Assembly: GCF_026339955.1 (NCBI RefSeq) | Contig: NZ_JAPEPW010000003.1 | Span: forward strand, 1-64,000 | Direction: 5' to 3' | Origin: Streptomyces sp. NBC_01549 | GTDB lineage: Bacteria > Actinomycetota > Actinomycetes > Streptomycetales > Streptomycetaceae | DNA length: 64,000 bases | Shown here: positions 42,677 through 50,822 of the stretch, in pieces | Numbering within the stretch: position 1 is the first letter of the stretch | Layout: each line of letters starts with the position of its first letter | The notes under the pieces: model-generated | The model's input: only the letters and a program-made list of their open reading frames with translations | What the model was told of the DNA's origin: nothing | The model's database searches: none | Position numbers and translations under genes: made by a program

Positions 42677-43236
42677 GCGCCGCCGCCCCGGTGCGGATGG
42701 GGCGCTTTTACACCTCCGCCCGCCGCCATCCCTGGGTGCTGGGCAAGGTGGCGGACTGGCGCATCCCCCTCGGCCCCTACACGCCCGCGCAGATCGCGGT
42801 CGCCGTCGGCGGCGGCTTCCTTCTGGTCAAGACCATCAGCTGGTGGTCGTGGATGGGCCCCGTCCCGATCGCGGCCTGGCTGCTGGCGATCTGGGCGGTG
42901 CGCCGGGCGAAGATCAACGGCCGCGCTCCGATGCAGGCCGCGTTGGGCTGGGTGCTGCTCGGCTGGCAGCCGCGCGGCGGACGGATCGGCGGCAGGGCCG
43001 CCCGCGACCGCGCTCCCCGCACGCTGCTCGGCGGCTTCACCGTCGAGGACGCGTTCGCCTCTGTCGCAGCGGCCGCTCCGCTCCGTGCGCCGCGGCGGCC
43101 GGCCGACCGCACACCGACCACGCCCCGATCGTCCACGCGACGCCGCCCGGCGCCAGCTGCTCCCGCGGCGCCGGTGCGGCCGGTGTCAGGTGTGCAGCAG
43201 CTGCTCGCGCTGGCCGAGCAGGGGGGTGTGCGATGA
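42673..43236 (+). CDS. SCO6880/PrgI-like conjugation membrane protein
   Basis: The 187-aa protein has two membrane helices (YTPAQIAVAVGGGFLLVKTI and WMGPVPIAAWLLAIWAV) after a short cytoplasmic region, followed by a basic, proline-rich tail. It lies immediately before the VirB4-type ATPase, the standard place of PrgI/TcpE/VirB3-like proteins in Gram-positive systems; the GxxPMQAALGWVLLGW stretch also fits this group. It overlaps the ATPase gene by 4 nt. It probably anchors the ATPase to the channel. Confidence 0.75.
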   Translation: MSAAAPVRMGRFYTSARRHPWVLGKVADWRIPLGPYTPAQIAVAVGGGFLLVKTISWWSWMGPVPIAAWLLAIWAVRRAKINGRAPMQAALGWVLLGWQPRGGRIGGRAARDRAPRTLLGGFTVEDAFASVAAAAPLRAPRRPADRTPTTPRSSTRRRPAPAAPAAPVRPVSGVQQLLALAEQGGVR

Positions 43237-45917
43237 GGGTGCCGGTCCGTCACATCGCCGGGCACCTGGTGTGGTCGACGCACGGCAGCGTGTGGGCGCT
43301 CTACCGCCTGCACCCCGGACCGGACGCGCGCGGCCGCCGCGAGGAGACCGTCCAGGGCACCTACGTCCCGGCCGCGGTCCGTGACGAGCAACTCGCGAAG
43401 ATCACGCACTTGATCCGTTCCCTGACGGGGGCGCCGCGCCTGTTCGGGCTGTGCGCACAGGTCGACCCGGGCGAGATCGCCCTGCGCATGATCGAGGGCA
43501 TCGAGCCCGGCGACCAGCCCCCCGGCAGTACGCACCCGTGGGTGGAGAACGTCGAGGCCACCCTGGACCTGCTGGGCGAGCAGGAGATGCACCGCCGCAC
43601 GCTCTGGCTGGCGGTGCCGCTGCAAAACGACGCCGCCGGCGGGCAGGTGACCGCGTCGCTCGGCGCGATGTGGGCGGACGTCGCGCCGATGCTGGGCATG
43701 CGTGCCGCCCCCGTGGCACGACGCGAGGTGACCTCCTACCGCGAGCAGGCCTCCCGGGTGGAAGCCGCGCTCGCCGGCGGCATCGCCTTCCGCCCCGCAC
43801 GCCCGGCGGAGATCGTGTGGATGATCCAGCACGCCCTCCACCGCGGCCTGGACGAGCCGCTGCTCACCGAAGCCGAGACCAGCGACCTGTACGGAGGGCA
43901 GCTGAGGGCGGGGACGCTGCACTCCCCCAGTTACGCCGACCTCGGCCAGGTCCGCCTGCAGGAGGGCGGCGTCGACCCCGCGCGCGACGACGCCGAGGAC
44001 TTGGCGGGCTCGGACCGGATCGGCCGGTCGGGGCGCACGGCGTGGTGGCGGCTGAAGACGTCGTCGCCGCTGCGGCGGCGGTGGCTGCAGGTGGAGTCCG
44101 ACGCCGGGGTGGGCTATCAGGCGCAGCTGGCGCTGGCCGAGTGCCCGCCTGCCGTGAGCCAGGACGCAGCCGACCTGTTCGCGCAGCTGGAACTCCTGGA
44201 CTTCCCCGTCGACTACACCGTCGACCTGACCCTGGTGTCGGCGGAGAAGGCGCGGGATCAGGTGCGGCGCAAGAAGAACGAGCTGATCGACCAGGCCGAT
44301 CAGTACGACGCCCGCCCGACCGGGATGCCCGCCTCCTTGAGCGAGGCCGCCCGCGACCTGGGCGAGCTGGACGCACGCCTGTCGCGCACCAGCGTGGAGG
44401 TCGAGGTCCAGTCGGTGACGGTCCTGACCGTGTGGGGGCCGACCGCCGCAGTCTGCGACGCCCGCGCCCGGGCCCTGGCCGCCCTGCTCGGCGGCGCCGA
44501 CTACCGGGCCGTGCGTCCGGCCGGGCTGCAGGAGGCCTTGTTCACCCTCGGGCTGCCCGGCACCGCGCGGCCCGGTGTGGTGCGGGAATTCACCCAGCAT
44601 CAGGTCAGCGAGGACTGGGCGTTGGGCGGGGCTTTCACGGCTGCGGAGGTCGGCGACCCGAACGGCATGTTCCTCGGCATCGACCTGGACTGCGGCACCA
44701 CCCGCCCCGTGATGATCAACGTGGCGGATGCGCCGAAGCAGGACGCCTCCGCCTCCATGGGGATCATCGGCGATCTCGGTGCGGGCAAGAGCGTGATGCA
44801 GAAGCTGATCGCGGAGGCGGTGTGGGCGCGCGGCGGCTGCGCGATCTGCATCGACCGCACCCCGGTCCGCGAGTGGGCGACCTTCGCCCGCACCGCAGCT
44901 GCGGGCCGCGTCCAGATCATCGACGCCGCCCAGGCCGAGGTGTCCATCGACCCGCTGCGCATGTTCGACGGCCCCGAAGGCCGCCACTACGCCCTGTCCT
45001 ACCTGACCCTGCAGCTCGGCATCGGTCCGATGAGCACCAGCGGCGAGGTCCTCCACCATGCCGTCGAGCAGGCCGCCGCCAGCGACGCCCCTTCCATGCA
45101 CCGCGTCCTCGAGGTCCTGGAGAGGATGGCCACGAGCGAGGCGGGCAAGCGGCAGGACGCGGCCGCCACCCTCGCCGGCCTCATCCGCGTCGTCGCCACC
45201 AACTCCCTGGCCCGCATGGTGTTCGACCCGACGCTGCCGCCGGTACGGCTGGACGCCTCCAGCACCACCGACATGATCGTGATCACCACGACCGGGCTGA
45301 AGCTGCCCCCGAAGGCCGCGTTCGACAAGCCAGGGGTCCTGCACCAGCAGCCGCTGGAAGCGCTCATCGGCCGCGCAGTGCTCTATCTGATCGCCGCACT
45401 CGCCCGGCAGACCGCGTTCGAAGACCCCGAGCGGTTCACCCAGGTGGTCACGGACGAGCTGTACTGGCTCACCTCGTCCGCCGAGGGCACCGCCCTGGTC
45501 CACGAGATCCTCCACGACGGACGCAAACACGGCGCCGGCCTGCTCGCCGGATCCCATGACGCCGAGGAACTCGGCCCCGACCGCGGCCTCATGGCCTACC
45601 GGGCGCTCGCCCGCACCGCCGACCGCGAACGCGCCCGCCGCGGCCTGGAGTTCCTCGGTCTCGACCCGAACGACCCCGAACTGCTGCGGCTGGTGACCAC
45701 CGGCCTGTCCCCCGTCGGCCAGAAGGGCCGGGAGGGCGAGTTCCTGCTGACCTGCCCGCGGCAGAACACCGGCCGCATCAAGGTCTCCATCCCCCGCATC
45801 GAGCGGATCTCCTCCTCCATCACCACCACACCCGGACGCCGCACAAACGCTGCCCCGCCCTCCCTACCTGTTGCCGGTGAGGCCGTGAATGCGCGCCCGA
45901 AGGAGCACATCTCATGA
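43233..45917 (+). CDS. VirB4/TcpF-type conjugation ATPase, 894 aa
   Basis: This is the motor ATPase of the type IV secretion apparatus. The N-terminal about 450 residues are the structural domain; the RecA-like C-terminal part has Walker A GDLGAGKSVMQ at about 513-523 and Walker B VVTDELYWL at about 738-746. A late Gln-containing motif lies near TGLSPVGQKGREGEF. No membrane helix is present, so it is recruited by the PrgI-like protein. ATG 43233 overlaps the preceding gene. The length is usual for actinobacterial members. It is the clearest single marker that the operon is a conjugation or T4SS locus. Confidence 0.9.
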   Translation: MRVPVRHIAGHLVWSTHGSVWALYRLHPGPDARGRREETVQGTYVPAAVRDEQLAKITHLIRSLTGAPRLFGLCAQVDPGEIALRMIEGIEPGDQPPGSTHPWVENVEATLDLLGEQEMHRRTLWLAVPLQNDAAGGQVTASLGAMWADVAPMLGMRAAPVARREVTSYREQASRVEAALAGGIAFRPARPAEIVWMIQHALHRGLDEPLLTEAETSDLYGGQLRAGTLHSPSYADLGQVRLQEGGVDPARDDAEDLAGSDRIGRSGRTAWWRLKTSSPLRRRWLQVESDAGVGYQAQLALAECPPAVSQDAADLFAQLELLDFPVDYTVDLTLVSAEKARDQVRRKKNELIDQADQYDARPTGMPASLSEAARDLGELDARLSRTSVEVEVQSVTVLTVWGPTAAVCDARARALAALLGGADYRAVRPAGLQEALFTLGLPGTARPGVVREFTQHQVSEDWALGGAFTAAEVGDPNGMFLGIDLDCGTTRPVMINVADAPKQDASASMGIIGDLGAGKSVMQKLIAEAVWARGGCAICIDRTPVREWATFARTAAAGRVQIIDAAQAEVSIDPLRMFDGPEGRHYALSYLTLQLGIGPMSTSGEVLHHAVEQAAASDAPSMHRVLEVLERMATSEAGKRQDAAATLAGLIRVVATNSLARMVFDPTLPPVRLDASSTTDMIVITTTGLKLPPKAAFDKPGVLHQQPLEALIGRAVLYLIAALARQTAFEDPERFTQVVTDELYWLTSSAEGTALVHEILHDGRKHGAGLLAGSHDAEELGPDRGLMAYRALARTADRERARRGLEFLGLDPNDPELLRLVTTGLSPVGQKGREGEFLLTCPRQNTGRIKVSIPRIERISSSITTTPGRRTNAAPPSLPVAGEAVNARPKEHIS

Positions 45918-46270
45918 CCACCTCTTCCTGGGACCGCTCCCGGCACATCACCGCGGCCGCCAGCATCCTCACGGTGATCGCCGTCGCCGCCGGCGTGCTC
46001 GTCCTGGCCCTCGGGACGAGCACGCCGGAGCCGTGGTGGCCGCACACTGGCCAGGCCTTCGCCACCGACGCCCACTCCGCGCGCCAAAACCCGTGCGACG
46101 GGATCGTGGGGCCCGCCAAGGACTACTGCGAGCGCGGCACCAAAACCTCCGCACCCGCCGGACACCCCAGTGCCGCCAGTGCGGCGTGGCGGCTGGGAAC
46201 GGCCGGCGCGGGCCTGGGCGCCGTCGTCATCTGGCGGCGCCGGAGTGCCGCTGGGCAAGGGCGGCGCTGA
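45914..46270 (+). CDS. Small membrane protein of the conjugation operon, 118 aa
   Basis: Two membrane segments (ASILTVIAVAAGVLVLALG and LGTAGAGLGAVVIW) enclose an extracytoplasmic loop of about 75 residues with a cysteine pair in NPCDGIVGPAKDYCERG. A very similar loop motif (CRLIKGEAKKYCERS) occurs in the big channel protein encoded next, so the two may share a disulfide-bonded fold. It overlaps the ATPase gene by 4 nt and ends 3 nt before the next start. The family is not named. Confidence 0.7.
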   Translation: MTTSSWDRSRHITAAASILTVIAVAAGVLVLALGTSTPEPWWPHTGQAFATDAHSARQNPCDGIVGPAKDYCERGTKTSAPAGHPSAASAAWRLGTAGAGLGAVVIWRRRSAAGQGRR

Positions 46271-46273
46271 CAC

Positions 46274-49030
46274 ATGTGGCGTCCAGACCGCGGCACCCTC
46301 CGCTCGGCCGGCTTTGTCCTGCTGCTCACTGGCGTGTTCGTCATGGTCAACAGCCAGGTCGTGTATGCGGCGAGCAGCAGCAGTGAGACTGGTGATCTGC
46401 TCTCGCCGCTGAACATCACCTCCTCTGAGGGGGTGCCGATCAACGGCTACGAGCTGAACGCCGAAGGCGGGTCCATCGTCGCGTTCAGGTCCCAGGCGCT
46501 CGCGTTCGCCCTGTCCGGCCTGTTCACGCTGATCCGGCTGCTGGTGGGGCTCGCAGGGTGGTCGATCGAGCTGGCCTTCCGGTTCCCGCTGCTGAAGATC
46601 CTGATCCAGCCGGCTCAGAAGGTCGCCGACTCCTACAACCACGTGGTCGTCGACACGCTCGGGCTGAAGGGGCTACTGCTGGCCTGGAGTTTCGTGTTCA
46701 CCGGATTCATGCTCGTGCGCGGCCGGATCGGCCGCAGTCTGGGCGAGATCTTCCTGACCCTGCTCATCGGGGCGCTCGCCGCGTCCGCGTTCGTCCGCCC
46801 CGACTACCTGCTCACCCAGGACGGCCCGCTGGGGCAGGCCCAGCAGGTGGCCGCCGAGGTGGCCCAGCAGAGCGTCAACTCCTACGACTGGGGCGGCAAG
46901 CTCGCCAGCCGCGGCCCGTGCGACGGCATGGCCGGCAACCAGGAGCTCAAGTGCCTTCAGCAGGAGGACGAAGGCCCCGTCTCGGCCGCGGAGGTAGCCC
47001 GACCGATCCAGGACTCGATCACCAACGCGCTGATCGTCAAGCCTTACATGTTGCTGGAGTACGGGCGCATCCTCGACCCTGCCAAGGCGGCCGACCGGAC
47101 GGCGTATGCGGTCCACCTGAAGTGGATCACCGGCGGGTACAAGGCGAGCGCGCAGAACAAGGGCAAGGACGCCAGGAACGATGCCTGCCGGCTGATCAAG
47201 GGTGAGGCGAAGAAGTACTGCGAGCGGTCCACCAGCGACGTTCCCAGCGGAAGCGGCACTCTTCCGACGCTCACCCCCGGGGGCGACCTACTGGACGCCT
47301 CCAACGCAATCGTCACCGACGAAGACCGAGAATTCTCCTCCTTCCTGGCCGACATGAAGAGGGTCGGCCCGGTCGGCAAGGCGTGTGCCGCCTACGCCGA
47401 GAAGCCCACCTGGTGGCGGGTCGGCGGCGCCGGACTACTGCTGATCGCCACGCTGTTCATCTGCGGCATGCTGCTGTCCTCCGCGATCGTCCTGCTCGGC
47501 ACCCAGGGCATCTGCGCCGCCGCCGCGGCCGCCGGCGGTGTGACCTTCATCGCCGGGATGCTGCCCGGGCCTGCCCGCCAGTCCGTGTGGAAGTGGCTGT
47601 CCCTGTGGGGCATCGCGATCCTCGCGCTGGTCGGGATCTGCGCGTTCGTGCCGTTCTTCGGCATCGCCGTCGACGCCACCGTCACCAACGGCCCCGACCT
47701 GATGGTCGAGCGGATCCTGCTGATCGACGTGCTGGCCATCGCCGGTGCAGCCGGGCACCGCAGGCTGCTGACCGGCATCACTTCCTTCGGCCGGCGCATG
47801 GCCATGCGGATGCGCTACGCCAAGGTCGGCGGCACCCACATGCCCGGCGACACCTCCGAGCTCGGCGCCGCCCTCGCCATGAACTCCCCCGCTGCGATGG
47901 GCGGGTACGGCGCAGGTTTTCGGGCCTTCACTGGCGGGGGCGGCGGCAGGTTCGGGATGCTCGGCACGCGGCAGCGGCTGATGGGCGCCCTCGCCTCTCT
48001 GGTCGACGGAGCTGGGATGCCGGTGGACACCGGGGGGCTGCTCGCCGACGCCACCGCCGAAGCCGGACGCGGACTCGCACCGCTGACCGCGGCTGCGGCC
48101 GTAGGCGGGCTGGGCGTCCGGCTCGGTGGGAAGGGCGCGCACTGGCTGCTCATCGGCAGACGGCCCGACAGAGACAAGCTCCTCAAGTGGCGCAAACCCA
48201 CCGCCGACGGCGACCCCCACACGGGCGGCGCGTCCGGAGGCGGACCGGGCGGGGGCGGACCAGGCGGTTCAGGCAGCGGCGGGCCGCTCAGGCCCGGTGG
48301 GCCGCCCGACCGGTACCGCAACGAGGACGGCCAGGTCGTCGACCGCAACTCCGGGCAGGTGCTGCACGACCAGAACACCGACCGCACCCTGCTGTCCACC
48401 CGCGCACACAACCGGCTCGTCCGCTTCCGCGGCTACCGCATCCTGCACCGCGGCGGCCGCGCCGCCTACGGAGCGACGGTCGGCCTGCCCGCCACCGTCC
48501 GCGCTACGCGGACGAGCGGCTCGCGCTACTCCCAAGACGCCCGCCAGCAAGTGCAGGTATGGGGCAACACCGTCCGCCAGGACCTTCACGCCTGGGGAGA
48601 CGCCGGACGGCTGATCCGCCGCAACAACACCCCTGCCATCCCTACCCAACCGCCGCCACCCAGGCCGCCGTTCCCACCCGGCCCTTCATCGCCCCCCGGC
48701 CCTTCGTCGCCCTCAGGGCCGTCCTCATCTCCCAGGCTGCCCCGGTCCGGTGGACCCGCAGGCGGCACGGGCCAGGCCTCCGCGCCGCCCAGCGCGCCGG
48801 CTTCCCCGGCTCCGCGGCCCACCGCTCCGGGGAGAATCAGCGACAACACGCGCAGCCAGGCACAGGCCCGGTTCCAGGAGCTGCTGCGGCGTACCGCACC
48901 CGATGCCGAAAGACTCCGCCAGCAGCAGGAGCAAGCGCGGCGGGCGCGAGCCTATGAGGAGGCGCGGCGCATTGGGGCCGAGGTCGACTGGCTGGCCCCG
49001 GCAGAGCCCGAGGACGGTGACGGCCCGTGA
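46274..49030 (+). CDS. VirB6/TrbL-like polytopic channel protein, 918 aa
   Basis: The architecture is that of a conjugation inner-membrane channel. A signal-like helix lies at about residues 12-33, membrane helices at about 76-103, 133-156 and 160-178, then a large external domain (about 180-375). A second membrane block lies at about 377-500 (GAGLLLIATLFICGMLLSSAIVLLG; WGIAILALVGICAFVPFFGIAV). A glycine-rich region (about 555-690) and a proline-rich tail (TQPPPPRPPFPPGPSS, about 797-812) precede a coiled-coil end. The external domain has a cysteine pair like that in the preceding small protein. It overlaps the hydrolase gene by 4 nt. Confidence 0.8.
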   Translation: MWRPDRGTLRSAGFVLLLTGVFVMVNSQVVYAASSSSETGDLLSPLNITSSEGVPINGYELNAEGGSIVAFRSQALAFALSGLFTLIRLLVGLAGWSIELAFRFPLLKILIQPAQKVADSYNHVVVDTLGLKGLLLAWSFVFTGFMLVRGRIGRSLGEIFLTLLIGALAASAFVRPDYLLTQDGPLGQAQQVAAEVAQQSVNSYDWGGKLASRGPCDGMAGNQELKCLQQEDEGPVSAAEVARPIQDSITNALIVKPYMLLEYGRILDPAKAADRTAYAVHLKWITGGYKASAQNKGKDARNDACRLIKGEAKKYCERSTSDVPSGSGTLPTLTPGGDLLDASNAIVTDEDREFSSFLADMKRVGPVGKACAAYAEKPTWWRVGGAGLLLIATLFICGMLLSSAIVLLGTQGICAAAAAAGGVTFIAGMLPGPARQSVWKWLSLWGIAILALVGICAFVPFFGIAVDATVTNGPDLMVERILLIDVLAIAGAAGHRRLLTGITSFGRRMAMRMRYAKVGGTHMPGDTSELGAALAMNSPAAMGGYGAGFRAFTGGGGGRFGMLGTRQRLMGALASLVDGAGMPVDTGGLLADATAEAGRGLAPLTAAAAVGGLGVRLGGKGAHWLLIGRRPDRDKLLKWRKPTADGDPHTGGASGGGPGGGGPGGSGSGGPLRPGGPPDRYRNEDGQVVDRNSGQVLHDQNTDRTLLSTRAHNRLVRFRGYRILHRGGRAAYGATVGLPATVRATRTSGSRYSQDARQQVQVWGNTVRQDLHAWGDAGRLIRRNNTPAIPTQPPPPRPPFPPGPSSPPGPSSPSGPSSSPRLPRSGGPAGGTGQASAPPSAPASPAPRPTAPGRISDNTRSQAQARFQELLRRTAPDAERLRQQQEQARRARAYEEARRIGAEVDWLAPAEPEDGDGP

Positions 49031-50178
49031 CCCGCCGCCGTAGCCGGAAGGCCACATGGGGCTGCCTGACCGTGATGCTGCTGTTCGCCGCCGTGTGCTG
49101 CGCCGCCCCCATATCCGGCGCGATCAGCGCGGTCGTCGCGCTGCAGAGCGCCGCGCGAGACGACGGCGGGATCGCCGACGGCGGCACGGCCGCCGACATC
49201 CCTCCGCGCATGTTCACCGCCTACAAGAACGCCGTCCAACAGGTGGGGAAGTACGTGCCGAAGTGCCAGGGCATGCGCTGGCCGATCCTTGCCGGAATAG
49301 CCAAGGTCGAGTCCAACCACGCCATCGGCCGCACCATCGCCGACAACGGCGACATCCGCCCACGCATATTCGGCGTCCTGCTCAACGGCTCCGGCACGGG
49401 CGGCAACACCACCGCCTTCCCGGACACCGACAACGGCAGGTGGGACAGCACCGCCAGCGGTGAACGCGCGGTCGGCCCCTTCCAGTTCCTCCCCTCCACC
49501 TGGGAGGGGATCGGGAAGGACGCGAACGGTGACAAGACCGCCGACCCGCACAACGCCGACGACGCCGCCCTCGGCGCCGCCGTCTACCTGTGCGGAAACG
49601 GCCGCGACCTGACGAAGCAGTCCCAGCTGGAGGCCGCGATCCTGCAGTACAACCACTCCACCGAGTACGTGGCGAACGTGCTGGGCTGGATCGACCAGTA
49701 CACGGCAGCCGCCGAGGACCCGGACCTGAAGAACGTGTCCAGAACGGTCCGCACCGTCCTCGAGGCCGCGCTCTCCCAGCGGGGTGTCCCCTACTCCTGG
49801 GGCGGCGGCAGCACGAACGGGCCCAGCACAGGGATCTGCTGCTCGCCAAGCGGGAAGAGCGGCACCAACATCACCGGCTTCGACTGCTCGGGGCTGACCT
49901 TGTACGCGTACGCCAAGGCCGGCATTCAGCTGCCGCGTACCGCAGCCGCCCAGGCCGGTGCCGGAAGGCGGATCCCCCCAAGTCTCGGCACCAGCGCGCT
50001 CAAGGCGGGTGACCTGGTCTTCTATGCCGATGCCCCGGGCCGGGACGCGACGATCTATCACGTCGGGATTTACCTGGGCAGTGGACAGATGGTCAACGCC
50101 GCCCGGCCGGGCACCGTGGTCCGGCTGGACGCGGTCAACGCGATGTCGGGATATGCGGGAGGGGCCCGGCTGCTATGA
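49027..50178 (+). CDS. Bifunctional lytic transglycosylase / NlpC-P60 hydrolase
   Basis: This 383-aa TcpG/VirB1-like enzyme opens the peptidoglycan for the secretion channel. After a membrane anchor (WGCLTVMLLFAAVCCAAPISGAI) comes a lysozyme-like domain with the catalytic Glu in AKVESNH (about 95) and GPFQFLPSTWEG. A NlpC/P60 domain at about 245-383 follows, with GFDCSGLTLYAYA (Cys about 286) and HVGIYLGSGQMV (His about 345). Both activities look intact. GTG 49027 overlaps the channel gene, and the stop overlaps the next gene by 4 nt. Confidence 0.9.
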   Translation: MTRRRSRKATWGCLTVMLLFAAVCCAAPISGAISAVVALQSAARDDGGIADGGTAADIPPRMFTAYKNAVQQVGKYVPKCQGMRWPILAGIAKVESNHAIGRTIADNGDIRPRIFGVLLNGSGTGGNTTAFPDTDNGRWDSTASGERAVGPFQFLPSTWEGIGKDANGDKTADPHNADDAALGAAVYLCGNGRDLTKQSQLEAAILQYNHSTEYVANVLGWIDQYTAAAEDPDLKNVSRTVRTVLEAALSQRGVPYSWGGGSTNGPSTGICCSPSGKSGTNITGFDCSGLTLYAYAKAGIQLPRTAAAQAGAGRRIPPSLGTSALKAGDLVFYADAPGRDATIYHVGIYLGSGQMVNAARPGTVVRLDAVNAMSGYAGGARLL

Positions 50179-50822
50179 CAAACTCCCCGGCGCGTTCGCT
50201 GCGCCTGCTGCTGATCGTCACTGTGGTCCTGGTCGTGGCCGGGGTGATCCTGTTGACGGTGCCGCAGACGGCGGGCGCACCCGCTGTCTCGGCTCCACCG
50301 CGCGCGACCGCTCCCACGGCGCGCCCCACGGGAACCGCTCCAGGCAGCCGCACTGCGCAGGCCAGTGCGCTCGCGCAGGCCACGGCCTCCACTGCGTCGA
50401 CGCAGTCGGCCAGCTCGTCCGCGCTGCCGCCGCACGGTGAGGGCGTGGCCGGCGATGCCGCCATCCAGAAGTCGTTGGAAGACGCCTGGCCCGCCGACGT
50501 TGCCGCCGACGACGAGCAGGAGCTCCTCGCGGCCGGCCGTGGCCTGCTGCGGGCGGACGCCACGGGGGTCGGCCGGGCCAAGTGGCCCGCGCTCTTCGGC
50601 GACCCGGACCAGGCGATCGCACCGGCATTCGCCACCGCTCGCTTCCGTATCCAGGCGGCCGTCGCCCGCCGAGACGGCTGCCCGGACAAGGCGGTGGTGC
50701 ACCTGGTGTGGGCGGGCGCCGACCGCGGCGGCACCTACACCGACCGGCGCATCACCGACTGGTACTTCGCACGCACTTCGACGAAAGGAGCGTCCACGTG
50801 GACGCCTCAGCCCCGTATCTGA
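50175..50822 (+). CDS. Membrane-anchored secreted protein of the conjugation operon
   Basis: A 215-aa protein with one N-terminal membrane helix (LRLLLIVTVVLVVAGVILLTV), an Ala/Thr/Ser/Pro-rich stalk to about residue 85, and a small C-terminal domain containing RRDGCPDKAVVHLVW and TYTDRRITDWYF. It overlaps the coupling ATPase gene by 25 nt in a different frame. No family is recognised; similar accessory proteins are common in actinobacterial T4SS loci. Confidence 0.7.
   Translation: MTNSPARSLRLLLIVTVVLVVAGVILLTVPQTAGAPAVSAPPRATAPTARPTGTAPGSRTAQASALAQATASTASTQSASSSALPPHGEGVAGDAAIQKSLEDAWPADVAADDEQELLAAGRGLLRADATGVGRAKWPALFGDPDQAIAPAFATARFRIQAAVARRDGCPDKAVVHLVWAGADRGGTYTDRRITDWYFARTSTKGASTWTPQPRI

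Noticed and set aside
42777..45557. A 926-codon minus-strand open frame opposite the VirB4-type ATPase
   Set aside because: The plus strand has Walker motifs and operon overlaps; the antisense frame is a third-position GC artefact without motifs.
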